Below, one piece after another: positions 1 to 6,193 of a stretch of 11,157 bases of DNA. The stretch lies in NCBI GenBank assembly GCA_003176035.1, contig PSRL01000148.1, positions 1 through 11,157 on the forward strand, written 5' to 3'. Positions within the stretch are counted from its first letter, which is position 1. The number at the start of each line of letters is the position of its first letter. Below the pieces are notes generated by a model. It was not told the DNA's origin. It did no database searches and was given only the letters and a program-made list of their open reading frames with translations. Source of the DNA: Verrucomicrobiota bacterium. GTDB lineage: Bacteria > Verrucomicrobiota > Verrucomicrobiia > Chthoniobacterales > Xiphinematobacteraceae. Made by a program: the position numbers and the translations under genes.

Positions 1-35
1 CCTGCGCTACTCGACCAACTGAGCAACATAGGCGC
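1..35 (-). tRNA. 5' part of a tRNA, cut by the window edge
   Basis: Read on the minus strand from position 35, the sequence folds as the 5' half of a tRNA. A 7-nt acceptor strand (GCGCCTA) is followed by T8 and G9, then a D-arm whose TTGC and GTAG strands pair with G-U wobbles around the loop TCAGTTGGTCGA, with the GG typical of D-loops. The start of the anticodon stem (GCAGG) follows. The anticodon, T-arm and 3' end lie outside the window, so the isotype cannot be given. It is on the same strand as gpgS and begins 35 bp after the gpgS stop, so the two may share a transcript. Confidence 0.75.
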
Positions 36-70
36 CGGATGCTTTTCAACCCTTTTTCAGGGGGTACTAA

Positions 71-1057
71 TTACTTGTGCATAGAGCCCCTCCCAAAACC
101 GGGTCGATGGCGATAGATGTCAGCTGGAGGGCGCTCCCAATCAGGAGGATCGACTTCAGTAAAGTGGTACCGTTGAGCATCGGAATAAATTTGATACAAG
201 GTGCGTTTGGAGACATCGGGTAAGTCGGGAATGCGTTTGAGAAATGTTTTCAAAAGTATAAAGGCCATCACACCCAGATCCGAGACAGTTTGATGACGGT
301 GAATCCGCATATCCAGGTCTGTTTGAGCAATTTTTTCCATTCCTATAAGGCGGTAAATATCGATTAAGAGAGCGGTTTCGACCCCGTAACCTGTCGGAAA
401 TGGCAGCTGCTCCAAGAGAGAGCGACGCGCGGCGTACTCCCCGGCAAGAGGCTGAAAAATTCCGGTAAGCTCAGGAAGAAAAAGTGAAAGTAAAGGGCGA
501 ATTAAAATCTCGGTGACGCGTCCCCCGCCCACACCCGGACTGTGATCTTCCACTCCCGTGGCAGGCCGTTCGTAAAAGGCTTTGACATAATCGAGTTCCG
601 GAAAGGCAAGCAAAGGGCCGATGAGTCCATAGACGAAGTGAGGTGCCATATTGCGAATATCGCCATCTAAAAAACAAAGAAGGTCCCCTCTTGTGATAAA
701 GAGAGATTTCCAGAGATTTTCCCCTTTACCCGATGCGGGAGGAAGCTGTGGCAAGATTTCCGAAGCCAGGAAGACCGATGCGCCGGCGGCCAGAGCTTCC
801 TTTTGAGTATTATCCGTGGAGCCGGAATCAATGACAAGGATCTCGTCAAGCAGAGGGACCTCTTCCAAGAGGGATTTCCGAAGGCAACGGACAATAGCAC
901 CAATAGTCGCTTCTTCGTTGAGAGTCGGGATGCACAAGGAAATAGTATGGCGCAACTCGCGCTTACGCTTTAATAAAAATGCGAGATCAGAAAATTCCCG
1001 ATGTTGAAAAATCTTACCTTGTGTCTTGATCGGGGGCGGTTTTTCAAAATCTTTCAT
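71..1057 (-). CDS. gpgS: Glucosyl-3-phosphoglycerate synthase (GT81 family)
   Basis: This is a retaining glycosyltransferase that moves glucose from an NDP-glucose donor to 3-phosphoglycerate, the first step towards glucosylglycerate (a compatible solute, or a precursor of methylglucose polysaccharides in mycobacteria). From the start at 1057 it is 328 aa. Visible family blocks are the nucleotide-binding entry ISLCIPTLNEEATIG (39-53), DEILVIDSGSTDNT (71-84), GKGENLWKS (110-118), the metal-binding DGD (131-133), GGGRVTE (177-183), QPLAGEYAARR (202-212), GYGVE (223-227) and the His-containing RIHRHQ (251-256). The frame stays open to an ATG at 1132, but that start would overlap nth. I prefer the ATG at 1057, which has GGAG just upstream (short spacing). 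No phosphatase partner (gpgP) is visible, so the end product is unknown. The family call is firm; the physiological role is inferred. Confidence 0.9.
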   Translation of the reverse strand: MKDFEKPPPIKTQGKIFQHREFSDLAFLLKRKRELRHTISLCIPTLNEEATIGAIVRCLRKSLLEEVPLLDEILVIDSGSTDNTQKEALAAGASVFLASEILPQLPPASGKGENLWKSLFITRGDLLCFLDGDIRNMAPHFVYGLIGPLLAFPELDYVKAFYERPATGVEDHSPGVGGGRVTEILIRPLLSLFLPELTGIFQPLAGEYAARRSLLEQLPFPTGYGVETALLIDIYRLIGMEKIAQTDLDMRIHRHQTVSDLGVMAFILLKTFLKRIPDLPDVSKRTLYQIYSDAQRYHFTEVDPPDWERPPADIYRHRPGFGRGSMHK

Positions 1058-1080
1058 TTCTCCATAGCACACAAGAACTG

Positions 1081-1731
1081 ATGACTCGACAAGAACGGGC
1101 CCGAATTCTTTGCCGTCTCCTGCCCCGGACATATCCCAACGCGCACTGCGAATTGGTATACGAAACTCCTTTCGAATTGCTAGTATCTACCATCCTTTCC
1201 GCGCAATGCACCGACAAACGCGTAAATTTGGTCACCACAGAACTCTTTAAAAAATGTCGCACAGCTCCCCAGTTTGCCGAAATTTCACAGGAAGATCTGG
1301 AAAAAGCGATCCGTTCCACCGGTTTCTATCGCAATAAAGCAAAGAATATTCGGGGCGCTGCGAAAAAAATCTGCCAGCTCCATGGCGGCAAAGTACCCGA
1401 TACCCTGGAGGCCTTAGCCGCATTGCCAGGAGTCGGGCGCAAGACAGCAAATGTCGTCCTTGGCAATGCCTTTAATCGCAATGAAGGTGTTGTGGTAGAC
1501 ACTCATGTCATGCGACTCTCCAAACGGTTGGAGCTGACCCAACATTCCGATCCTATCAAAATTGAAAGAGATCTCATGGAGTTGTTCCCCCGCAAATATT
1601 GGACGGATCTGAGCCACTGGCTGATCTGGCATGGAAGAAGACGCTGTACGGCCCGGAAGCCGGATTGCGCCGGTTGCGAGCTGCAAGCAATTTGCCCCAG
1701 CGCTTTTAAAGACTATCTCCGTAAGGCGTAA
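1081..1731 (+). CDS. nth: Endonuclease III, DNA glycosylase/AP lyase
   Basis: This is a base-excision repair enzyme that removes oxidised pyrimidines and cleaves the abasic site. Its 216 aa are close to the usual length. The helix-hairpin-helix LPGVGRKTANVV (115-126) carries the catalytic Lys121, and VVVDTHV (137-143) carries the catalytic Asp140. The C-terminal iron-sulfur cluster motif is intact: Cys189-x6-Cys196-x2-Cys199-x5-Cys205. The start fits the family N-terminus (MTRQERARIL aligns with MNKAKRLEIL of the E. coli protein), although no Shine-Dalgarno sequence precedes it. It is divergent from gpgS with 23 bp between start codons, so its promoter must lie inside the gpgS coding region. 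Confidence 0.96.
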   Translation: MTRQERARILCRLLPRTYPNAHCELVYETPFELLVSTILSAQCTDKRVNLVTTELFKKCRTAPQFAEISQEDLEKAIRSTGFYRNKAKNIRGAAKKICQLHGGKVPDTLEALAALPGVGRKTANVVLGNAFNRNEGVVVDTHVMRLSKRLELTQHSDPIKIERDLMELFPRKYWTDLSHWLIWHGRRRCTARKPDCAGCELQAICPSAFKDYLRKA

Positions 1732-1835
1732 AAAATACGCTGAAATTAGGTGATGAGATACGAGTGTGAAGGAGGTTCTTATACGCTAAAAATATTATTT
1801 AAGAACACAAGATAAAAAATTTTAATTACAGACGT

Positions 1836-2264
1836 ATGATTAGTAATACAAAACCACCTACATCCCCTACAACTTCCAATCGCAACTCAAATCAAGTTGC
1901 TATTCCCAACCATAGCATTAACTTGCTGTTTAGGAATAACGGATTAGCCCCTAGAGCCATGAGCCCAACAATGGCTAATGAGGCCATATCCGCCGAGTCT
2001 GTTTACGCGAAATTGACAGAATCATATAATAACCGTAATAATATCAATTTTCGTAAGCAAGAGGTCTTAAAAATATTAAATGAGGCGGTAGAAAAGGGAA
2101 TAGATCTCGATGAGAAAATTGAACTGAGAAAACCATGTGATTGTGTATTCCATAGCAATCCAAATTGGCGGCAAAGTACAGTACAAGTTGACCATCTATC
2201 GGTGAGAATAAAAGAAACTTCCGTTAGTGTTTTAGCAGGGAAGATACTTCAAAAGTTAGCCTAA
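1836..2264 (+). CDS. Small hypothetical protein, Asn/Thr/Pro-rich N-terminus
   Basis: I do not recognise this 142-aa protein. Residues 1-50 are low-complexity, rich in Asn, Thr, Ser and Pro (PPTSPTTSNRNSNQ), and look disordered. Residues 50-142 look like a small folded domain, with two helical stretches (ISAESVYAKLTES, RKQEVLKILNEAVEKGIDLDEKIEL), a PCDC motif and a Lys/Val-rich end. There is no signal peptide or membrane segment. It is visibly more AT-rich than nth before it, and the 104 bp upstream are very AT-rich. The start is ATG with no Shine-Dalgarno. A perfect AAGGAGGT lies about 60 bp upstream (1769-1776) but serves no start that I can find. It may be a small secreted protein like those further along, but that is a guess from composition. 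Confidence 0.6.
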   Translation: MISNTKPPTSPTTSNRNSNQVAIPNHSINLLFRNNGLAPRAMSPTMANEAISAESVYAKLTESYNNRNNINFRKQEVLKILNEAVEKGIDLDEKIELRKPCDCVFHSNPNWRQSTVQVDHLSVRIKETSVSVLAGKILQKLA

Positions 2265-2303
2265 ATAAAAATATAGGCGAATTAATTCACTGAGACAATG
2301 AAG

Positions 2304-2360
2304 TTTTCCGGCCCGGCAGCCACCGGGTCGGAAAGCAGGGGTGCAGCAACAGCGCTCTAG
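2304..2360 (+). repeat. Dispersed GC-rich hairpin repeat, copy 1
   Basis: A 12-bp stem (2305-2316 with 2323-2334, one G-T wobble) encloses the 6-nt loop CAGCCA. It is followed by a conserved tail (GCAGGGG...GCAACAGCGC). The block recurs with changes at 6119-6179 in the same orientation. There is no U-tract, so it does not look like an intrinsic terminator; a REP-like or miniature mobile repeat is more likely. It lies immediately before the transposase remnant. Confidence 0.7.
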
Positions 2361-2735
2361 CATTACAGCTGCAGTTTTTGGCGCACAGTTGTGAAGTTGA
2401 AGAAGTGGCAGCACCAATAGAAAAAGCACTCGGACTTTGGAAATGGGAGAGAGAGGCAATCAAAGAACGGATGGGGAAGATATTCAAGCGTGGCGAACCA
2501 CAGCAGAATCAGCAGAGAATTTTTTGGATGTGGTACTTGGCAATGAAGGAAGAAAGAGCGGATGGATGAGAGCTGAGGCAAGGGGACATTAGAGACCATG
2601 GAAGCAACAAGCCGTTTTAGGTCGAGGGAAATGGAATGCCGATGAGCTCAGAGACGTGGTGAGTGAAAATGTTGGGCAAAAAAATGCGGTGCTAGTCATT
2701 GATGAGACTGGATTACCTGGCAAGAAGAATGAAGA
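2351..2735 (+). pseudogene. IS701-family transposase fragment, frameshifted
   Basis: Read across frames, this is the N-terminal third of an IS701-type DDE transposase. Frame 1 (to the stop at 2567-2569) gives WKWEREAIKERM, GKIFKRGEPQQ and then DG. A one-base shift at about 2563 continues as WMRAEA. A second shift, two extra bases near 2590, continues as RPWKQQAVLGRGKWNADELRD and VLVIDETG (the Asp codon at 2701 would be the first catalytic Asp). The order and spacing (RGEPR-like box, NGWxxAE-like box, KWDAD-like box, VDETGF-like box) match the family as I know it. Similarity stops just after IDETG, so two thirds of the protein, including the remaining catalytic residues, are missing. The remnant is dead. 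No inverted repeats or target duplication could be identified. Confidence 0.75.
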
Positions 2736-2836
2736 GAACACATGTTTTAGCATTGACAAATGTGACATTTTTGAACCTCTTCACAAAACAGTTGGAAAAC
2801 CCGCGAGCTAAAGATTATCACAAGGCCGTTGATGAG
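2736..2836. other. Gene-free stretch between transposase remnant and duplication
   Basis: I see no recognisable gene here. A short plus-strand open frame (2699-2938) crosses it in a different frame from the transposase and runs on into the duplicated unit. It matches nothing I know and is probably decayed sequence. Confidence 0.4.
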
Positions 2837-2980
2837 ATGGTATTTGGAGATACAACTAAAAATCAAATTTCATTGCTTCCAGTGCTCTCCAGGCAAATAA
2901 AATCTCATCGGCCCGACCGTAGGCAAGTATCCGGTTAAACTCGGGAGCGACTGGATATGCAATACCAGTGAGTAAAGGTC

Positions 2981-4210
2981 CTAAATCATATAACCTTCTA
3001 GTTTTGATGCATAGAAGTGACTATGCCCAGTCATTTGAAATGTGGTATTTGGGTGTGCATGTAAAAAATTATAATTATTTTCTAGCTCTTGCCTGATCAT
3101 TATATCGAGAGTATGCCAATCGGCATAGGGCTGATGTGCATATTTGGCAATCGTTTTACAAATGCTGTTATGGAAAGCTTGCGGATTAATATCTTCCGGA
3201 ACTGGCATTGTAATTATGAAGGTATCATCTAGGTGTGATGGAACGGAGAATGCACACGCTTGACGTGTCTTCGCGTAAGCGTCCTTTATTTTCTTTTTTA
3301 AATTTTCTTGTTCATCGGAAGAAAGTGCTTTAATGTCTTCTTTAGTATATCCTAAAAGTGCTGGCTGTCCCTCCAGCTGGAGAATTAATAACTTAGGCAC
3401 TTTGTGTAAAATTCCATTGAATGTCGATTGGGGATCATCCGGCTCAAAAGATGCAAACTTAAGCGTCTCCAAAAATTTTTTCAACTCTGGCGGATGGTCG
3501 CTGTTATCACACAAGGTAACTTGTCCAAATGGAAATGCTGGATTTTCGGTAATTACAATGGGGCAGGAAAGGAGCATCATGAAGTAAGATGGTTTCTTGC
3601 CGCCTTCCGCAAGTTCTGTTAAAGAGGATTCTAGATTTTGCTGCAAGGGCTGATTTATAAACAAGGCTTTCGGGGTGTTGCATCCTAATTGTTGAACTAA
3701 ATTTAATGAGTTTGTGTGATTGTTTTGTCTGTTTTCGTTCGGAAAAAAGTAATTAAAAGTACTGGTTACAAGGGCATATGGGACGGAATCTTTGTCGGCT
3801 ATGTAATGCGGACCCAAATTGGAGATGTTAATCTTATCATTTGGTTTTTGAATATTGAGTTCGAGTATTCCCTGGGGGACTTGTTTTATCCCTAATAATT
3901 CCCTTTCCGCTTCGATAGCTTGCTGTACACAATCACTGAAATTACACGGAAGCTGTGTAAGTCCTAAATGAGCCTCTTTAGAAACAGAAGATTGCTGCGG
4001 CAAAGTGGTTGATACGACTGCTTCGGTGAACGATTCGCTGGAAGAACCTGCGGACTCTTGAAAATGAAAGACTCGACCTGTTGCAGAATTCGTAGGTCGG
4101 AACACGATTGGGTTAGCCGGTGAATTCTCAGGAGTAGCGGGACTTAAAGGAGGTGAGACGGCGGGTGTGGAAGTGGGTGGTGTGCCGGTAGAAGTTTTAG
4201 ATAAAGGCAT
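2981..4210 (-). CDS. Duplicated unknown protein A, Pro/Ser/Thr-rich N-terminus
   Basis: The family of this 409-aa protein is unknown to me. Residues 1-75 are low-complexity and rich in Pro, Ser and Thr (TSTPAVSPPLSP, TPENSP at 26-31), with no signal peptide. Residues about 80-409 look globular and soluble, with conserved segments FSDCVQQAIE, GILELNIQKP, NRQNNHTNSLNLV, GCNTPKAL, KKPSYFMMLLSCPI, STFNGILHKVPKLLILQLE, NPQAFHN and HFYASKLEG. It is about 75% identical to protein B by hand count. Residues 61-120 differ at only 3 positions, while the last 110 differ most and the C-termini end differently (EGYMI against EGI). The leader has no Shine-Dalgarno; TTAATCAGTACGTAAT precedes the ATG. Both copies are intact over 400 codons, which argues that both are under selection. 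A secreted effector is possible but unproven. Confidence 0.85.
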   Translation of the reverse strand: MPLSKTSTGTPPTSTPAVSPPLSPATPENSPANPIVFRPTNSATGRVFHFQESAGSSSESFTEAVVSTTLPQQSSVSKEAHLGLTQLPCNFSDCVQQAIEAERELLGIKQVPQGILELNIQKPNDKINISNLGPHYIADKDSVPYALVTSTFNYFFPNENRQNNHTNSLNLVQQLGCNTPKALFINQPLQQNLESSLTELAEGGKKPSYFMMLLSCPIVITENPAFPFGQVTLCDNSDHPPELKKFLETLKFASFEPDDPQSTFNGILHKVPKLLILQLEGQPALLGYTKEDIKALSSDEQENLKKKIKDAYAKTRQACAFSVPSHLDDTFIITMPVPEDINPQAFHNSICKTIAKYAHQPYADWHTLDIMIRQELENNYNFLHAHPNTTFQMTGHSHFYASKLEGYMI

Positions 4211-4236
4211 ATTACGTACTGATTAAGTTGTTGCTA

Positions 4237-4470
4237 TAGAGAGAAACGCTCATAAATGATGACACTCTTTTGCGTTCGTGAGTCGTCGGATCTGAAAAAT
4301 GCCAGCCGAAATGGTGTTTGAAGATACGACTGAAGATCGAATTCCATCGCTTCCAGCGCTCTCCGGGCAAATAAACCCTCGTCGGCCTGACCGTGGGCAA
4401 GTATCCGGGTAAACTCGGGAGCTACTAGATATGCAATACCAGTTAGTAAATGTTCTAAGTTATATACCTT
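4237..4470 (-). other. Open frame in the spacer between the two copies, probable decayed coding remnant
   Basis: The minus strand stays open for 78 codons between stops at 4471-4473 and 4234-4236, with no ATG near its 5' end. It reads protein-like (LLTGIAYLVAPEF, ADEGLFARRALEAMEF). The matching part of unit A (about 2837-2975) reads TGIAYPVAPEF...RALEAMKFDF and then a stop. I do not recognise it. It may be a fragment of an older gene carried along in the duplication unit. Confidence 0.35.
4238..4244. repeat. (AG)3 tract in the leader of protein A
   Basis: A dinucleotide run about 28 bp upstream of the protein A start. The equivalent place in the leader of protein B has five AG units (5711-5720), so the tract differs in length between otherwise similar leaders. 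Confidence 0.6.
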
Positions 4471-5683
4471 CTAATTTTGATGCATAGAAGTGAACAGGTC
4501 TAAACAATTGAATGCTGCTATCTGTACATGAAAAGTTGTAAGTATTTTTTAGCTCTCGCCTTATCAACATATCGAGAGTACCCCAATCGGCTGAAGGCTC
4601 ATGTGCATATTTGGCAATCGTTTGACAAATGGTGTTATGGAAAGCTTGCGGATTGAGATCTTCCGGAATTGACGTTGTAATTACAAAGGTATCATCTAGT
4701 TCTAATGGAACGCACAATGTACACGTTTTACTTGCCTGCGCGTAAGCGTTCTTTATGTCATTTTTTAAAATATCCTTTTCATCGGGAGAAAGTGATTTAA
4801 TGTCTTCTTTAATAAATCCTAAAAGTGCTGGCTCTTTCTCCAACTGGAGAATTAATAACTTAGGCACTTCGTGTAAAATGCCATTGAATGTCGATTCAGG
4901 ATCATCCGGCTCACAAGATGCAGACCGAAGCATCTCAAAAAATTTTCCCAACTCCAACCCTGGTAGACGATCGCTGTTAGTATCATACAAGGTAACTTGT
5001 CCAAACTCAGATTCTGGACTTTCGGTAATTATAATGGGGCAGGAAAGGAGCATCATGAAGTAGGATGGTTTCTTGCCGCCTTCCGCAAGTTCTGTTAAAG
5101 AGGATTCTAGATTTTGCTGCAAGGGCTGATTTATGAGCAAGGCTTTCGGTGTGTTGCATCCTAATTTATGAACCAGATTTAATGAGTTCGTGTGATTGTT
5201 TTGTCTGTTTTCGGTCGGAAAAAAGTGATTAAAATTACTGGATACAAAGGCAAATGGAACGGAATCTTTTTCGCCTATGTAATGCGAACTCAAATCGGGG
5301 ACGTTAATCTTATCATGCGGTTTTTGAATATTAAGTTCGAGTATTCCCTGGGGGACTTGTTTTATCCCTAATAATTCCCTTTCCGTTTCGATAGCTTGCT
5401 GTACACAATCACTGAAATTAAACGGAAGCTGTGTAAGTCCTAAATGAGGCTCTTTAGAAACAGAAGATTGCTGCGGCAAAGTGGTTGATACGACTGCTTC
5501 GGTGAACGATGCGCTGGAAGAACCTGCGGACTCTTGAGGATGAAACACTCGACCCGTGCCAGAATCCGTAGGTCGGAACACGATGGGGTTAACTGGTGAA
5601 TTTTCAGGAGTAGCGGGACTTAAAGGAGGTGGGACGGCAGGTGTGGAAGTGGGTGTGCCTGTAAAAGTTGTAGATAAACACAT
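4460..5683 (-). CDS. Duplicated unknown protein B, Pro/Ser/Thr-rich N-terminus
   Basis: This 407-aa paralogue of protein A lies in the upstream unit. It has the same plan: a disordered Pro/Ser/Thr-rich start (TSTPAVPPPLSP, TPENSP at 25-30), a nearly invariant stretch 60-120 (STTLPQQSSVSKE...LGLTQLP.NFSDCVQQAIE), then a globular soluble domain with GCNTPKAL, PSYFMMLLSCPI, GILHEVPKLLILQLE, NPQAFHN and HFYASKLEGI. Cys residues conserved in both copies sit in SDCVQQ, GCNTP, LLSCP, the CTL/CAF segment and TICQT/SICKT. There is no transmembrane segment or signal peptide, and no known family that I can name. The leader TTAATCAGTACATAAT is like that of A and lacks a Shine-Dalgarno. Being upstream on the same strand, it could share a transcript with A, but each copy has its own duplicated leader and thus perhaps its own promoter. 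Confidence 0.85.
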   Translation of the reverse strand: MCLSTTFTGTPTSTPAVPPPLSPATPENSPVNPIVFRPTDSGTGRVFHPQESAGSSSASFTEAVVSTTLPQQSSVSKEPHLGLTQLPFNFSDCVQQAIETERELLGIKQVPQGILELNIQKPHDKINVPDLSSHYIGEKDSVPFAFVSSNFNHFFPTENRQNNHTNSLNLVHKLGCNTPKALLINQPLQQNLESSLTELAEGGKKPSYFMMLLSCPIIITESPESEFGQVTLYDTNSDRLPGLELGKFFEMLRSASCEPDDPESTFNGILHEVPKLLILQLEKEPALLGFIKEDIKSLSPDEKDILKNDIKNAYAQASKTCTLCVPLELDDTFVITTSIPEDLNPQAFHNTICQTIAKYAHEPSADWGTLDMLIRRELKNTYNFSCTDSSIQLFRPVHFYASKLEGI

Positions 5684-5710
5684 ATTATGTACTGATTAAA
5701 TTGGTGCTAT

Positions 5711-5720
5711 AGAGAGAGAG
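5711..5720. repeat. (AG)5 tract in the leader of protein B
   Basis: A dinucleotide run about 28 bp upstream of the protein B start, two units longer than the tract at the same place upstream of protein A. It is in a position where length changes could alter promoter spacing. Confidence 0.6.
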
Positions 5721-5776
5721 AAACGCTCATAAAATGATGACACTCTTTTGCGTTCGGTAGTCGTCGGATCTGAAAA

Positions 5777-5995
5777 ATGCCAGCCGGCACCGTGCTGTGG
5801 GAACAGCCGGGGGAGACTGCCAAGGCGGAGACCAAACGTATCAAATTTGCAATCATTGAGAAATCTTTTGCCATATTGTTTCTCTTCAACTGTGAAAAAT
5901 CTAAAACTCTGGCACTATTGCTTAACATGGGCAAATGTGCGTACATGCCACCTGTTGCAGAGGCGCACAAATCCCCTATTGTTGGTGGGGCGTGA
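5777..5995 (+). CDS. Possible small protein, 72 aa, followed by a terminator
   Basis: This is a weak candidate. An open frame of 72 codons starts with ATG at 5777, inside the last bases of unit B, and stops 11 bp before a good intrinsic terminator on the same strand (6007-6030). That placement is the main reason to list it. The product (MPAGTVLWEQPGE...FAILFLFN...KSPIVGGA) has one short hydrophobic stretch and resembles nothing I know. There is no Shine-Dalgarno. A longer minus-strand frame (5707-6051) overlaps it and also looks non-coding. The 407 bp from 5787 to 6193 otherwise hold only the terminator and a hairpin repeat. Confidence 0.25.
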   Translation: MPAGTVLWEQPGETAKAETKRIKFAIIEKSFAILFLFNCEKSKTLALLLNMGKCAYMPPVAEAHKSPIVGGA

Positions 5996-6006
5996 TACCT
6001 GATTGC

Positions 6007-6030
6007 CTCCGGAGCTGCCGGAGTTCTTTT
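6007..6030 (+). terminator. Intrinsic terminator, plus strand
   Basis: A perfect 6-bp stem CTCCGG/CCGGAG with the loop AGCTG is followed directly by TTCTTTT. The orientation fits transcription on the plus strand, where the only candidate upstream is the small ORF ending at 5995. It does not serve recA, which runs on the opposite strand. Confidence 0.55.
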
Positions 6031-6118
6031 CCAGCCAAGGTAGGCCGGCAAAAGTAGTATATCGTTGCGAATATGAAGCTGTTTTTAGCTTCTTATCTGA
6101 AAAACTCCTGATAACGCC

Positions 6119-6179
6119 GCTTCCAGCCCGACAGCCACCGGGTCGGAAAGCAGGGGCGGCGGGGCAACAGCGCCCCAAG
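6119..6179 (+). repeat. Dispersed GC-rich hairpin repeat, copy 2
   Basis: This is a degenerate second copy of the repeat at 2304-2360. The shared core includes ACAGCCACCGGGTCGGAAAG, and GCAACAGCGC lies in the tail. The stem has one mismatch and one wobble (6121-6130 with 6139-6148). The tail can form another small stem (GGGGC/GCCCC). It sits just downstream of the recA stop, so it might also influence the 3' end of the recA transcript. Confidence 0.65.
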
Positions 6180-6193
6180 TTTTGGGAGAGGTT

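Larger units (their letters stand above)
2837..4310 (-). repeat. Tandem duplication, unit A (~1.47 kb)
   Basis: Unit A runs from ATGGTATTTGGAGATAC to GCCAGCCG. It repeats head-to-tail as unit B (4311-5786), which begins ATGGTGTTTGAAGATAC and also ends GCCAGCCG. The similarity covers the sequence 3' of the gene, the whole gene and its 5' leader, so the entire locus was duplicated rather than only the coding region. Flanking sequence diverges sharply at both outer ends. In the non-coding part many differences are G in unit B against A in unit A, consistent with AT-ward decay of unit A. Confidence 0.9.
4311..5786 (-). repeat. Tandem duplication, unit B (~1.47 kb)
   Basis: This is the second, gene-upstream copy of the unit described for 2837-4310. 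It starts directly at the end of unit A without spacer. Its outer end (GCCAGCCG at 5779-5786) is followed by unrelated sequence, whereas the same motif at the end of unit A is followed by the start of unit B. This marks the duplication junction. Confidence 0.9.

Noticed and set aside
2305..2334. Hairpin as terminator of the 142-aa gene
   Set aside because: The stem is strong but is followed by GCAGGGG instead of a T-tract, and the same block recurs elsewhere, so it is better described as a dispersed repeat.
2378..2938. Two separate small plus-strand genes
   Set aside because: The first is the N-terminal part of a frameshifted IS701-type transposase; the second starts at the same IDETG codons in another frame and has no gene-like features.
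2981..5683. Weak resemblance of proteins A and B to ubiquitin-specific proteases: an NT...INxxLQ segment, a PKLLILQLE segment and a C-terminal HFYAS segment in that order
   Set aside because: The catalytic Cys is not where the Cys box requires it, the Gly before the His is absent in B, and the match is by eye only. Structure prediction would decide; without it I assign no function.
5707..6051. 114-aa minus-strand open frame
   Set aside because: It crosses the duplication junction and a plus-strand terminator hairpin and has no recognisable domain or plausible initiation signal.
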